Shown here piece after piece: positions 43,877 through 57,639 of a stretch of 64,000 nt of DNA. The stretch lies in NCBI GenBank assembly GCA_034406715.1, contig CP137875.1, positions 124,001-188,000 on the forward strand, written 5' to 3'. This stretch comes from Rhodotorula mucilaginosa (lineage: Eukaryota > Basidiomycota > Microbotryomycetes > Sporidiobolales > Sporidiobolaceae). The notes below the pieces were generated by a model. The model had not been told where the DNA came from, made no database searches, and saw nothing but the letters and a program-made list of their open reading frames with translations. The position numbers and the translations under genes were made by a program. Each line of letters begins with the position of its first letter. Within the stretch, counting starts at the first letter, position 1.

Positions 43877-46082
43877 CTATGCCAACGATTTGCTCTTGTA
43901 GAGCAAGATGTACGCGCAGTGGTCCTCTCCTGTATATCAACATGTAAGCCAACCAGCAACGAGAGATGCGAAAGCAGTGCAGTGGGCCAGATCTCGACTC
44001 ACCGCCTCCTTCGAGCGCGAGGATCTTGTCCCGAGATACGAGCGACACCTTGTCGTCGTCAAACTTGTACCATTCGGTCTGGTCCGGGTCCACATCGGCG
44101 GTGTCGGAGCCCGAGGGGGAGGCGGCACACCAGCCGACGTAGTGGCCTGAAGGGGAGGGCCGAGATCAGCAGTCCGTCCTGCGGGCGCCGAACAAAGAAA
44201 ATAGTACGCACCACCATCCGCGCTGGCGCCCTTGTGAGAAACGATTCCAGCGAGCTCGTACAGGCCGCTGACGTTGGAGCCCTTGTCTGCTTCCAGGTCG
44301 GGATGGACGAGCGACAGCAAAGTCGCCAGTTCTTCCTCGCGCTTCGTCTCCTCATCGGGCAGCTCGCCCGCCGCGAGCTCGGTATCGCCAGAGGGTCCGT
44401 CGGTGAGCATCTGCTCGGGCGGGTCGTCGTTCGGATCCTGCGCCGGCGCAGGCTGGCCGGCAGCCTCGGCCTTCTTCGCCAGCTCCTGCTGCTCGACTCG
44501 CTTCTTGGTCTTGCGACGGGTCTTGGCCCGCTCGCGGCGGTCTCGGTCGATGTCCTTCAGCTTCTCGTTAACCGGAAGCAGTTTCTGCTTCAGGCTGTCG
44601 GTGACCAGCTCGGTGGCGTCGAGCTCGAAGGGGAACTTGACGCGCCGCATGATCTTGGTCTTTTTGTTGATGTCGCGTCGCCAGTAGAAGCGGACCATGT
44701 TGACCGTGAGGTACGACGGCAGCCGAGAAACGCGAGTCGTTTCGTGATACACGGCTTGGCGTCCGAGAGACGGGCTGTTCTTCTCGATGTCTTGCTCGAG
44801 AGACTGAAGTCGCATGTCAGCAGTCGCCTATCGAGGCAAAGCGACAATCGGAGGTTGCACGCACCTCTGCAATCCCTTGCATCATGTAGTTGGTCGACAT
44901 GGAAATGTTGCACTTGAGTTCGAGGAATTTCTCCTTGGACACGGTCGGCTCCTCGTCCGGCGCCTCTGTGCTCTTCAGACTGTTCAAGAAGAGCATCAGG
45001 TTAGCCGGATTGCGTGCATGAAGAGGTAATGGGGAGGCGGACCACACTCACGTCTTTTCGAATTCTCCCGTGAGCGACTTTTCCACAAAGTTGCCACCTT
45101 CCGCCGTCAGGGCGCTCGACTTGGCCGCCTGCAAGATCGCTCCCCAGGCTTCTTGCGCATCCTGCTGAGCGTATTGGCCGGTCTGGCGCGACCGTTCGGC
45201 GAACTGCGGCGCGTATTGGCGGAGCATCTGTACAGGCGATGTTAGTGCGCGAGCCGTGCGGGTTGTATTCTGGGCGAGACGCACGTTGAGGAACGAAAGC
45301 GGTGGGAAAGCCTCCGTTGTGCGCTCCATAGACTGGTAAAGGTCGCGCAACTGCCGAGTGAGCTGCGCATCGGGCACGCTTGCCGGAGCTTGCGAGCTGT
45401 TAACGCAGCATCAGCCTACGGGACCATCGCACTAGCGACAAGTTATCGCGCACCTGTTGAGCGCAGACTGAAGCTCCGGAATCGCTCGCAAGACCTGCAC
45501 TGTCGAGTTCATGTAGCACGTGTTGCCTGTGATTGCCCGCAGTTCTTGGCATCAGTGGCAGCCACACGGCGGGGAGGAGGCTTTCTTTCACACGTACCGA
45601 GATTTTGAAGGCCAACAGGATACTTTGCCTGACGAGACGAGGGAGGAGGCTTCAGGTCAGCGAAAAGTGGCGCAGACCTCTCCACGCAGGACACTGGCTC
45701 ACGGATTGCGCGAGCTCGACCTCGGACATGTCCTCCATGAAGACGATCGGTTTAGCCGGTGCTTGCGGAATCGGGCCAGCCGGACCGATGACCTGCAGAG
45801 AGCGTTTGCGGAAAGAAGTCGTCAGTGAACACGCCCGTCCAGGTCGTACTCGTCCTCGTGGAGACTTGCCATGACGGTCTGCCCCGGCTTGAATCCGAGC
45901 TTGTTCAAGTCGGCGTCGTCCTTGAGCATGCCGCCCTTGACGGGCACCTTGACCTTGTCGGCGGGGACGCCGGTCAGGCGATAGATCTGATCCTTGAAGA
46001 CGGTGGCAGGTGCGGACGGGTCAAAGTCGGGCAGCGTGTAGCTCTTGCCCGCATGCTTCAGAGTGAGTTCAAAGGTGCCCAT
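43877..46082 (-). CDS. UBP6: Ubp6/USP14 proteasomal deubiquitinase
   Basis: 532 aa in ten exons: 46082-45870, 45792-45703, 45628-45598 (31 nt), 45526-45454, 45396-45285, 45227-45052, 44979-44865, 44803-44212, 44146-44003 and 43929-43877. It removes ubiquitin from substrates on the 26S proteasome. An N-terminal ubiquitin-like domain (FELTLKHAGKSYTL, GGMLKDDADL, GFKPGQTVM) docks to the proteasome. The catalytic Cys box is GLQNLGNTCYMNSTVQVL (about Cys115) and the His box is GGHYVGWCA (about His469), with EGGGEDHCAYILLYK closing the fold. A Lys/Glu-rich insert (RERAKTRRKTKKRVEQQEL) interrupts the domain. The first intron uses a GC donor. Its 3' end is only 61 bp from that of the Tbf1-like gene. 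Confidence 0.94.
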
Positions 46083-46726
46083 TGTGCTCCTGACCCGGCA
46101 CGCGTGAGCAGTTTCAAGTCGGAGTGTGTGGCCGTTCACTCGACGTCGTCAGCGTCGGTCCGTCAAATCGGTCAGGTGGCGAAAATTCAAAACATAGCTA
46201 GATGTTTTCTGAGGCCACCAGTGTAGTACTCGTAAGTATATTCCATGAACACTGTGTGGCTCTGCACGCTATATCCTGTGTTTACGCTAGAGGCGCCCCC
46301 CTCGGAAATAAGCGGCGATGTCCGCACCGGCATCTTCTTGCGCTACCAAAAGTGCTCGAGCCTCACTCGAACCAGCAAACCGTTCAGTCGCTGTCCGGAC
46401 ACACGCAGCGCCACTTGCTCTGTCGTACCGCTTGCCCTCACCCGTGCGTCCTCCCTCGCTCGTCCGCCTTGGTCCCCAGACACGCACCGCACCGCCCGCA
46501 ACTTTTTTTGTCGGTCTTTCAGCAACTCTCTGATTTGCGGCAGGGCGCAAGATCTGCCGGATCTTGAGGTAGCAGGGACGTTCTTGTTGAGCTCTCCGCT
46601 GACGCCCGATTGCACCCCGTCCTGTCCCATGTCTCGCCTGCCTCTACCACCTTCGCGACTTCTCGACGACGACAAATCCTTCACGGCCGGTTTCGCCTTC
46701 ATGCCCGCCAGACCAGCCCATCTACC
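46083..46726. other. Divergent promoter, UBP6 / DAHP synthase
   Basis: No gene and no TGACTCA (Gcn4-type) element were seen, although DAHP synthase genes are often under Gcn4 control in yeasts. Confidence 0.45.
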
Positions 46727-48475
<1,749 letters not shown>

Positions 48476-50189
48476 ATTGCAGTACAGGAGCTTGGAATTG
48501 GGACTGCGGTGCCATGGAATTCTGGAGTAGATGGACGCCTGCAAGAGTACATAGAGCTTGCAAACTTCTAGGAGTGGTCTTGACGCTGGATTCTGGCGGG
48601 TCTCGTATGTCGCTGCGCTGTGGGTGCTGAGTGGAAAGGCTTGGATCCGGGGTCGCCTCGCCGCCAGCCAGGTGTTGACGGACGTTTCAGATCTCTCTCC
48701 TGGCCCGCCGTTTATTGTGTACATCGTCGAGGCTGCTGGATCTATGTACTTTTTCGATCTGTGGCGCTCTTGCCTCAGCGGAGGGAGCGGCCGAGTCTTA
48801 GGTGAAAGCACGTTGCGGTCGCAGGGACGGTGAACGCGGAGAGCTATGAGGCTTGATGGAGGCGTTTCAACAGTAGGAGGATAACCTCCCTCCTGTGGGC
48901 CAAGCCGCACCGGGCTGAGCTGCGCGTCCTCTTCTGCCGCGAGGTTGCACCATTGGTGGCGGCTGTGCGGGTTGCGTGTCCTCCTCCATGCCACACCTTG
49001 CACAATTACGCGTGCGCAGCTTGATGCGGCCTTCGATGTGGAACATACACCCCTGCACGGTATTACACCTCCTTCGCGCCCGTCGCAGGGGAAGGTTTGC
49101 CGTACCCCGTTTCATTCGCTACCGGCTCCGATCGCTCGTCGCCGAGTCCGAAGCTGTCCTGCAGCTTCCTGCCCGTCAAATGCGACCTTCTTGAAAGCCC
49201 TCTCGACAGCCTGCTAGGCTACATCGGTCCAGGGAACAGGCGACGTCGCGTTGGCCGTCACTCGAAGCGTGCCTTCTGGCTGAGAAGGTCCACCACCGCT
49301 CCGTCCGTCGACTTGCGCGCATGTCGAATGGGCTCTCCGGGCGCGACGCTGGACAGCAGAACCTGAGGTGTGAGCGCGAGTATGCAACGGCTTCAGCACT
49401 GTACCTGCACCTACCAACAACCCGGGTGCAGCCCTTTCTGTCTCCGCATCTTCACCTCCAAGCGCCTTTGCCTCCGCGCGGCGCCACCCGACGGGGGCTC
49501 GTCATTCGCTATTCTTGTCTATGCGACGGCTCAACACTCCCTGTTGGCCCTCGCAAACGGGAGGGCGGGGGTAGCAGTCCGGGACCAAGAGGACAATGAG
49601 GATCCGCTACAAGAAGCCCGAGTTCCTCTTTTTTTCCCCGCTGCCGCCTCGCATCAGCCATCTCAACGCGGAGCACAGTTGCCGCAGAGAGTGCGACCCA
49701 ATGCCAAGATCTAGTATGCGCTGGCAAGCCCAGTGGAGAAGGCAGCTCGGTACCCGCATCCTGCACCTGCAGTGCACTGCGCTCTGGACCTGGGATGGGC
49801 AATCTTGCAGAGGCGGGGCTTGGTGTCTGGCCTGTAGACACTCCCCACAGCTAGAAGTGTTAGCCTTGCTCCCTCCCTTGTTAGTACCCAGAGTGGCATG
49901 TGGTTGTGGAGTTTCTGTTTGGGATGCAGCCCTTCCGCTCCGGCCTTGTTTCGTTTGCCACACTGCAGACAAGGTATACCAGGCACACTCCCCAGTTAGA
50001 CAATCTGTTACCGGTAAGGCTACTGGTCTTCTATGCCCGACTGCTTAGGCAAGACAAGTTCTGGGATCGGGATCCAAAGAAAGTGTTCGTTCTAAGGGCC
50101 CATTCATGCTGTGGATGTGCGAGTTTCGGTACACCTATGCGCAAACGATTCTGTACCACATGAAAGGCCGGCTAGACAACAAACAGCTC

Positions 50190-50289
50190 GCTTTGATGGT
50201 GTAGTTGGCTATCACGTGGGTCTCATATACCTTGAGTGCGCCTGGCGCATGCAATCCCGAGGTCGAGAGTTCGATCCTCTCTCAGAGCA
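50190..50289 (+). tRNA. tRNA-Met(CAT), elongator type, with intron
   Basis: Acceptor GCTTTGA pairs with TCAGAGC. D arm GTG/CAC contains box A (TGGTGTAGTTGG). Anticodon arm TGGGT-CTCATA/A-TCCCG has anticodon CAT and the U-U 31-39 mismatch seen in yeast elongator Met tRNA. T arm GAGAG-TTCGATC-CTCTC. A 26-nt intron (50,228-50,253) lies after position 37, the canonical site. T5 follows at 50,293. Confidence 0.92.
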
Positions 50290-50292
50290 GCT

Positions 50293-50297
50293 CTTTT
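50293..50297 (+). terminator. Pol III terminator of tRNA-Met
   Basis: TTTTT begins four bases after the discriminator base. Confidence 0.75.
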
Positions 50298-53200
50298 TGG
50301 TGCATAGCATGTCTATGCATCCTTTTTTTATTGCCCGAATCTTGGGGGTCAGGACCAGTGTGTTTCCCCCACAGAGGCTGTCTTTCCGCGTTTCTTGGGT
50401 GCCCCTCCCCTCAACTATGGCTATAGTTGACAAGAACCAGCACCACACGTGGCACACCGCACACTCCACTACCGCGGGCAGCACACAGCCACAAAGGGAT
50501 CAGCCAGTCTTGAACGGGAGCAGGACCCCTCTTCTGACCTTGTTGCTGAAATACAGAGACAACTCTCTACCCTGAACTACTTTCACAATGCAACCCCATC
50601 CTGCATCAGCTGTTAAACAATCTACAGCCAGTGAGCAGTGGCTGTCAGTGTTGCCAGGCTATATGAAGCTCAGGTATACAGGTATACAGAGGTGTCAGTG
50701 AGACACAATAGCAAATATTGAATCCAGTCCATAGCACAAGTGAGTCGACTTTGCTGCAAGGCTACAGTGGTATTTCAAAAAGCCTGTACCTGTCTGTAGT
50801 GCGAGTGAGCTGACCAAGGACAACCTCCGCTTGGCTTCGAAGATCGATCCACGTGCATTGCTTCACTGCACTGCACATACAACCTGACCTCACTTTCCGA
50901 CAGTGCTCAAGGCACGGAAGCAATAGCAGAAGGGAGGCAGTGCTGCAGTGGTGTAGGAGCAGAAGAGAGGTGAGAAGGGCAAGGGCTGCAGCGCAAGGTG
51001 AGAGAAAATCTGATCAGAGCATCACATCTTCTGAGAGTGGCAGTAGGGCCAGTCAAAGTGACCTGAGAGGCTGGCCAAGTTGGGCCGCAGGGTTCAGCTG
51101 GCAATGAACCCAGAGAGTTGGTTCCAGGGTGTGTAAACAGTCGGGTGAAAAGGCAGGGAATTCCCCTTCTTAGCGTCAGACAAGGGCAAGCATTTAATGG
51201 TGTAGAGGGATTCATCTCACAGTAAGCCTTGTATCAGCATGCTTGCTGCCTGGCGCTAAGAGCTGCTGCAAACAGGGTCAGTGACAGCGATCCGCGTGAG
51301 GAAGGATCATTCGTTCAGCATTACACTGTGCGCCTGTCAAAGAACTTGTCATTTTGACACCAACCGGAGCGTGATCCACCACGTTGCCGGCTGCAAGCGC
51401 ACGGTCACAGCATACTGGGCCACCCTATGCGACATCTATTGCCCGACGGACGCGCAAGGCGCCCAACAACTCCTCACCCGGTTTTGGGTACTCACACTCC
51501 CGGCCGCCACGCCAGAGGCGTTTGAGACATTCTTGAAAGTACACCGAGCCGCCCATCAAGGCCGCCGATGTCAAGCTTGAGACAATATACTTGCCACACC
51601 TCCTTGACACCCTTCCGCCTGCTCTCGGCGCTTTCCAGACAAGCCACGCCATCACCAACTTGTCAGAACCACCCAGCGCGGACTGCATACTCGATCTGGT
51701 CCGGAACAAGGTCTCTGCCTTTCATCGTTGTTGTTGGCCACCTCTGTCGCACTCACCGTGAGCTCAGGGCTGCCGCTGCCTTCGCTGTGCCCCTCGTGCA
51801 AGGGCGTGCACTGGCTCCGTGACTGCACTAGTCCAGAGGGCGACAAGTTCTGCGCGCAACGCAAGGAACGCAACTTCAAGAATTGCCTCAAAGCCAAGGC
51901 TTTGTCTTGCGCAAGCCAAGAGGCAAACACACAACCTGCATCCCTTCCGACGACAATACGGGGGTTGAAATCCGGCAGACCGTGAGTTTTAGCACGACTC
52001 CGTGCAGCCTCAAGCCAATGATCAACAGCGGCGCCGCTCACTCTATGTGTGGCAAGATCTTGCTCTTCTTCAACCTTTGTCGATGCCGTCCCTCGGCCAT
52101 TGCTGGTAAATCTGGTGCCCAGAATGCACTTGTGATCACCGGTGTAGGCTCGGACCTTGTCAAGCTTGTCAGTGGCAGGGAGCCTGAAAAAAGTCTCATG
52201 TCGACTGGGATTGTGGCAAATATTGTCTTGTCCTCTCACCTCTACAACAATCCTGGCATCACAACAACCTTTGGACAGGGAGCCACCCTCTCATGCAACA
52301 AGGTACCCGCCTCCTATAGCATCTCTACCAACTCGACAGCAAGCTGATTGCTACAAGCGCAGCCAAAGGTGCAACCGCTCTCCTTGCCACAGGTACTGCG
52401 TACAAACCCGAACTGACCACCTGGCACTGTTGCTTTGTGTGCCTTTCTCTTTTCTCGCAGGTTGCTGAAGTTGCTTGCCAGTTGCCATTGGAACATGTCA
52501 GGCATTTGGAAGTAGCCACTGAAGGGTGTGGACAAGGGAACCTTGCCTGTGCAATATGTGTCATCTTTTCCACACTTCCCTGTTGCTGTTCCCGCAATCG
52601 GATCTTATGGCAACGAAGGTTCTTGAGCTTGTACTCACAGACCTGCTCTCGATCAACGCGCCATATTGAGGGGGTTGCCGCTACGTATCACGCTTGTCAA
52701 CGACCACTCTCGCATGCTCTGAGTTGAGGCTCTCGCCCGCAAGAGCGACATCTCCGAAGTCTTTCCGCGCTTTGAAGCGGCCACAGAGAACGAGTCAGGC
52801 AAGCACATCTAGCGCCTTTGCTCCGAGAACGGCAGCGAGTTTACGTCCCATGAATTCTGCAACTTCCTGGCCGAACACGTGAATCATCAGGAGGCACCAC
52901 TTGCCGTACTCTCCGAAGCCAATGGCGTCGCCAAGCGGATCAACTGGAACATTGTTGACGGCCCAATTTTACTACTCAATCAGGCTCAAGCACCCATAGC
53001 TCTCTGGGCGGAGGCACCACGCACCTTCGTCTTTGTTAAGAACTGGTTGCCGCGCGCTGCACTGGCTGGAGGCGTTCCGCTTACTGTCGGGCATGGCAAA
53101 CCTGTACGGGTTGATATGCTCCGAGTCTAGGTTGCCGTGCTTACCACACTGTCACCAATGGTCGTGCAAAGCTCAACAACAAGGCCATGTCTCTGATATT

Positions 53201-53375
53201 CAACAGCTACGACAGCGACACTGCCGCCTACCGCCTCTTTGACTCGCTCCACTCGCCCCCGCCAGATCCCTCCACCCCCTCTGAATAGCGTCCCCTTCCA
53301 TGTTGACCCTCCCCCACAGTCGCCCACCTTTTCCTCCACCATATACCCTTTCACCACTCATTCCAACCTGATTTT

Positions 53376-53392
53376 CCTGCTCAAAGAGCAGG
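53376..53392 (+). other. LINE 3' UTR hairpin, copy A
   Basis: CCTGCTC-AAA-GAGCAGG, a perfect 7-bp stem with a 3-nt loop. The same sequence occurs at 58,226-58,242. Confidence 0.8.
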
Positions 53393-53485
53393 TTTTTTCT
53401 TCGGGCCTTTCCTCGCTACCCCACTTTGAGTAGTATCTTTGGTCTACATGGGCTCTCTAGCTTGATATGACTTGAAACAAGTCTT

Positions 53486-53503
53486 ATCTATCTATCTATC
53501 TTT
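53486..53503 (+). repeat. (TATC)n tail
   Basis: Tetranucleotide run directly after the LINE 3' end. Confidence 0.8.
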
Positions 53504-54734
53504 GACCCGGCAATGCGCAAAACTGTTCAATCTCGTGATGTCGCTTTGTCAAGGACAAATTCCCTTTCGCCACCACCACGCCTGGTACTGTGCCCAGCTT
53601 GCCGCAGCCTGCGCCTGCAAGCTTAAAATTTCACCTATCCTATCCTTGATCATCCTTGCCTCGACTCAAGCTCCCTCCGCTGCCAACAATGCGACGCCGC
53701 AGACTCCCGCGCGTGCACCGCCGGTCGTGCCACGTCCTCTCGTACGAGCTGCTCAAGCCCGCGAGGTAATCGTGACATCGCCGCCGCCGCCTGTCTTCCA
53801 CCGCGCCAGTGCCCTTTCGCCGCCTTCGCCCAAGCCTGTTCTCCCTGACGAGGAGTCCCATGACAAGCTCGACTTCCTCGGTAGCGACCCCTTCGGGGCC
53901 ACGCTTGCCAAAGTCAAAGCTCTCTACTAGGCTGCCGGTGAAGACCTCTCTGCCTCCAACGAGCAATTCTCGCTCCCGACGTCCGACCCTCGCAATCACC
54001 GCGAAGCGATGCTTGACCACGGACTCCGAGCGCTGGCGCCTCGGCAAGCACAACGAGTTCACGTCTCCAGAACAACTACAGCGTCTTCCACCCCGTCAAC
54101 CGCAGCAAGGTGCCACTTAGAGCAAAGATCCTCGGGGCCTGCTTCATCTACCAACGCAAGAAGGACCAGAACAGCCAAGTTACCGGCCACAAAGTCCGCC
54201 TCGTCACGCAAGGATTCACCCATTGGCCGAACGTCGACTTTGACCGGAATGACCTTGATAAGACTCAGCGGATCAAGGACAGCCTCATACGCGAGTACAG
54301 CATCAAGGATCTTGGTGAAGCCAAGTTCATCTCGGGCAACGGTGCATTGCCGCTCGAATGGCGGAATCTTCCTCTCCCATGCGCGTACCTCAAGGTCGTC
54401 CTACTCCGCCTTGGCTACGCCAAGTGTCGAACCGCCCCAATGCCAATGCAGCCGAACTTGCAACTCGCTGTTGCTGGAGGACCACCACCAGCCCACCCCT
54501 GCTGTCCACTCCTGACACTTCCAAGCCGTCGGTTTCCCTCATATACGCCATGCTTGGGACTTGCCCTACCTGTGCTATGCCGTAGGCGTTCTTGGCCGAC
54601 ACGCTGCGCGGCCAAACAACTCGCAGTGGGCTGCCGTCACCCGTCCTGGCGTACATCAGAGGAACGCTTACTTTGGGGTCAAGCTCCAGCCGGACAATCT
54701 GCCACTCGCATGTTTGGAGGCAAACTCGGATCCC

Positions 54735-55020
54735 ATAGATAGATAGATAAGTCTTGTTTCAAGTTATGTCGAGCTATTAAGCCCATGTAGACCAACGAGG
54801 GTGAGGGAGAGGGGGATGTAAGGAGAGGTATGGTGGGGGGCAGACTCAGCTAGACGGGTCATCTAAGGGCGGGGAGTAGAGCGAGTCGAAACGGCCCGAT
54901 TCGGCAAGGAACCGGAGTGTCGCCTTTGTCGCGCGAGGGTCGCTGAGAAGGTAGGCGAGGGAGGGCGATTTGAGTCGGAGGGAGGCGAGGAGAGTCGCGC
55001 GCGGGGTGGTGTAGAGATCC
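54735..55020 (-). mobile_element. LINE 3' end fragment B
   Basis: Read on the minus strand: ORF2 C-terminus about 55,016-54,846 (AYLLSDPRATKATLRFLAE, then SGRFDSLYSPP), a stop, a short 3' UTR with the CATGGGCTTA..ACTTGAAACAAG block, and a (TATC)n tail at 54,737-54,752. It matches fragment F in protein (YLLSDLRATKATLRFLA). Confidence 0.75.
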
Positions 55021-55189
55021 CAACTTGAGCACGTGCCCTTTGACTTTGCGCTCGACCGTGGGGTACACCTTCATCCTTGCATCTGGTGCCGTCTCCTGGC
55101 TGTCCAAGCTTCAGCCTTGCGTCACTGCCTCTTGAACAGAAGCGGAGTACGATGCACTACGTTGCCTTCTACGTTGGTTCAATTGACAC

Positions 55190-55460
55190 GCGCGCTTAAT
55201 GCCCAGGAATTTATCAGTCGGCTGGTCTGCCTTCAAAGTGGCGCAAAAGGCCGTGTGGGCTTCCTCCTGGTCGACTGCACCCATCGGTGGCTGACTTTGC
55301 CCCATCACTACTTCTCTGCCCAGCCTCTCTTTCACTGTTTCTACTCATTGCTCTTGTGTCGTCAGTCAACCTTGCTCACTCAACTACACACAGGTGCTTT
55401 CAATCTCGGTGCCTACAGGGCGCACTTCGAAGCGGAACAACTCATCTGCGCAAGCTGACC
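55190..55460 (+). mobile_element. LINE ORF2 fragment C
   Basis: RQSTLLTQLHTGAFNLGAYR followed by AHFEAEQLICA is the region just before the C-terminal zinc knuckle of LINE ORF2, and is shared with fragments D-F. No tail is seen, so it is an internal piece. Confidence 0.65.
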
Positions 55461-56081
55461 AATATCACTTTGCCACTTGCGGAGTTCCAGGCGTATTTAA
55501 ATTCCGACTGTGTGCGTGCCTCTCGACCTTGCGCTCGGCCATGTGGTGCACCTTTGTCATCGCATCCGGCACTAGTTACGCATAACTGCCTTTTTGACTT
55601 GACTGCAGCGGAGTATCTTGGTCTCTCGCACGCCTCGAAGGAAGCCATCCACCTGTTGCAGCTCTTGTCTGAGCTTGCGCAGGGATCTGGCAAGCCAACC
55701 AAGCTCTTTGGTAACTGCAAAGCCCTCTCGCGCAACCTGCAGTTCCACAATCACATTTGACACCTTTGCCTGATGCTCCAGGGGTGACATCATAGTCACA
55801 TACATCCCAAATGCAGGTATGGTTGCCAATGTCATGACCAACTCTCTCCTGCTCCTAGCATTTTCATTGCGGAGAGTTTTTGTTTTGGGCAAAGACTCTG
55901 CAGAGCGAGTGTGATTGTATTAGATACTGCAATTGACGAGATCTACACACCACTATGCATCTGTGCAGGGCAAGTGCAAATTGTGAGGGAAAACACAAGA
56001 TCTGACTTATTTGCACAGGTTGTCTGAGCGAGGGTGAGCGAAACGGCTGAGCCTTTATTCCGCTGACAAGGACAACGAGAC

Positions 56082-56150
56082 AGGATAGGATAGGATAGGA
56101 TAAATTCCAAGTTTAAAGTCGTTCAAGCCTAGAAGAGACTCATGTCGACT
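56082..56150 (-). mobile_element. Short retroposon end with (TATCC)n tail, copy 1
   Basis: On the minus strand, GACATGAGTCTCTTCTAGGC runs to AATTTATCC followed by a (TATCC)n tail (written GGATA repeats at 56,082-56,101). It is the same sequence as the 50-bp insertion at 56,410 but with a longer tail. Family unknown; a LINE or SINE 3' end is likely. Confidence 0.55.
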
Positions 56151-56355
56151 GGGGCCACTAACTAGAGTGAGCCGCCAAACCAGCTAACTGGGGGAGAAGG
56201 AGATGACAATTAGAAAGAAGACAAGAATGAGAGGGGAAATGTTGGGGAACCGCCAACGGACGTGAGAAGGCCAAAGTCACTTTGCGCCTTCGAAACTTTG
56301 TCCAGTATTGTAAGCTCCTGATTGGTCCTCAACTGGCGGCCAACTTTGTGGAAGC

Positions 56356-57075
56356 TAGATAATAAATCTCGTTCTAAGTCATATCAAGCTATAAGAGCCC
56401 ATGTAGACATGAGTCTCTTCTAGGCTCGAACAAATTTAAACTGGAATTTGTCCTATCCATGTAGACAAAAGACGCTAGAGGCACAGATGGGTGGGAACAG
56501 ATAGAGAGCGAGAGGATGGAGAGGGCAGAGAAAGCAGACGGGAAAAGGAGAGTGGATATAGGGAAAGGGCGGAAGGAAGGGAGGAATAAACCCAAACCGA
56601 ATCAGAACCCAAGATGGGAGATCCTTGGAGGGCGGGCAGAAGAGCGAGTTGAAGCAACCAGAGACAGCGAGAAAGCGGAGAGTTGGCTTGGTTGCGCGTG
56701 GGTCGCTGAGGAGGTAGACGAGGATTGCGCGTTTGAGTTGGATAGAGGAGGAGGATGGCGCGCTGAGAGGCGTAGAGGGGGGCAGTGAATGAAGAAGTGT
56801 TTGCGGGTCTCCGGTTTGCCGCCGCACGGGCACATCAGGTGCTCGGTTTTGAAATGCGCCTTGTAGGCGCCGAGGTCACAGACGCCGGTGAGGAACTGTG
56901 TGAGTAGGGCCGATTGTCTTTGTGGGAGCTGGGGTGGCTGCCGGGGCCGAGAGCCCGTCTGCCTGTCTTGACAGGGAATACAGCCTGTAGAACGGGGCCC
57001 AACGAGCAAATTCTGAGACAGTATGCAAATGGGCACTATGTGACTTTCCAAGAACCCTCACACCCCCTGGTGTCT
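56356..57075 (-). mobile_element. LINE 3' end fragment D
   Basis: Minus-strand ORF2 C-terminus (about 57,051-56,602) contains QRQSALLTQFLTGVCDLGAY, CPCGGKPETRKHFFIHCPPL (Cys/His knuckle). It is followed by the 3' UTR and the CATGGGCTC..ATATGACTTAG block at about 56,365-56,405. It is interrupted by a 50-bp insertion at 56,410. Confidence 0.72.
56410..56458 (+). mobile_element. 50-bp insertion with 9-bp target duplication
   Basis: Flanked by direct repeats ATGTAGACA at 56,401-56,409 and 56,459-56,467. It ends in GTCCTATCC and equals the reverse complement of the unit at 56,103-56,150. It reads as a 5'-truncated retroposed copy. Confidence 0.7.
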
Positions 57076-57252
57076 GTTTTGCAAGCTGTACAGTGAACAG
57101 ACAGGCAGGACGCATGGCAGACAGTCTCAATTTGGCAAAATCAGAGCAAATGCCCGTATCAGATCTATATGGGCTGCTCAGGCCCGCTGACAGGTCTTTG
57201 ACAGGTGCTGGGATCCCTTCGCCCCGTTGAAAGCGGGTGCCGGGGCCCGTAA

Positions 57253-57620
57253 ATGTTTTGCGCCCGTTTTGACAGGAGTCATTCTCTAACTTTGCGCCGT
57301 CACTTCCTCTCCCCCTGCCTCCTCTTCACCCGCTTCCACCCATCCCTCTCACACCGCATGTTGACTCTCTTCATGCGGCTTCAGACGGCGCTTGCGATCT
57401 CAGTTCCTATGAGGCGCTCTTCAAACCGGAACAACTCCTCTGTGCATGCGGCGGGCCCCGCAAGCACTTCTTCCTCCTCTGCTCCATCTACCCGGCGGAG
57501 GCGCGAGAAGCAGGCGAGCCGGGGCTATCGCATTCTAGCGTATCGCCACAAGTACGCCACGTCGTGCACGAGTGACGGCAGTGATGACAGCGACAGGGAG
57601 GAGGGAGACGGAGGCTGAGC
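57253..57620 (+). mobile_element. LINE ORF2 fragment E
   Basis: A decayed stretch parallel to fragments C and F (LTLRRHFLSPCLL; then, in a shifted frame, FKPEQLLCACGG and a KHFFLLCSIY knuckle). No 3' tail is seen before fragment F. Confidence 0.6.
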
Positions 57621-57639
57621 TGGACTTAGGAGGATGTCA

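Larger units (their letters stand above)
53245..53510 (+). mobile_element. LINE 3' end fragment A (inserted in copia fossil)
   Basis: A short C-terminal ORF2-like end is followed by the family 3' UTR: hairpin at 53,376-53,392, then GGTCTACATGGGCTCT, GCTTGATATGACTTGAAACA and a (TATC)n tail. The 5' boundary is approximate. Confidence 0.65.
51281..54730 (+). mobile_element. Ty1/copia fossil
   Basis: A broken copia-type element. Parts seen in order on the + strand: gag-like segment with a CCHC-type knuckle (about 51.28-51.97 kb), aspartic-protease-like piece (about 52.0 kb), integrase segment (about 52.75-53.25 kb) and reverse-transcriptase pieces (about 54.1-54.45 kb). It is heavily decayed, with probably more than ten breaks, and looks old. 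No LTRs were recognised. A LINE 3' fragment is inserted between integrase and reverse transcriptase. Confidence 0.75.

Noticed and set aside
48867-50575. Protein-coding genes in the inverted-repeat arms
   Set aside because: Many overlapping short ORFs on both strands, no domain, no splice pattern.
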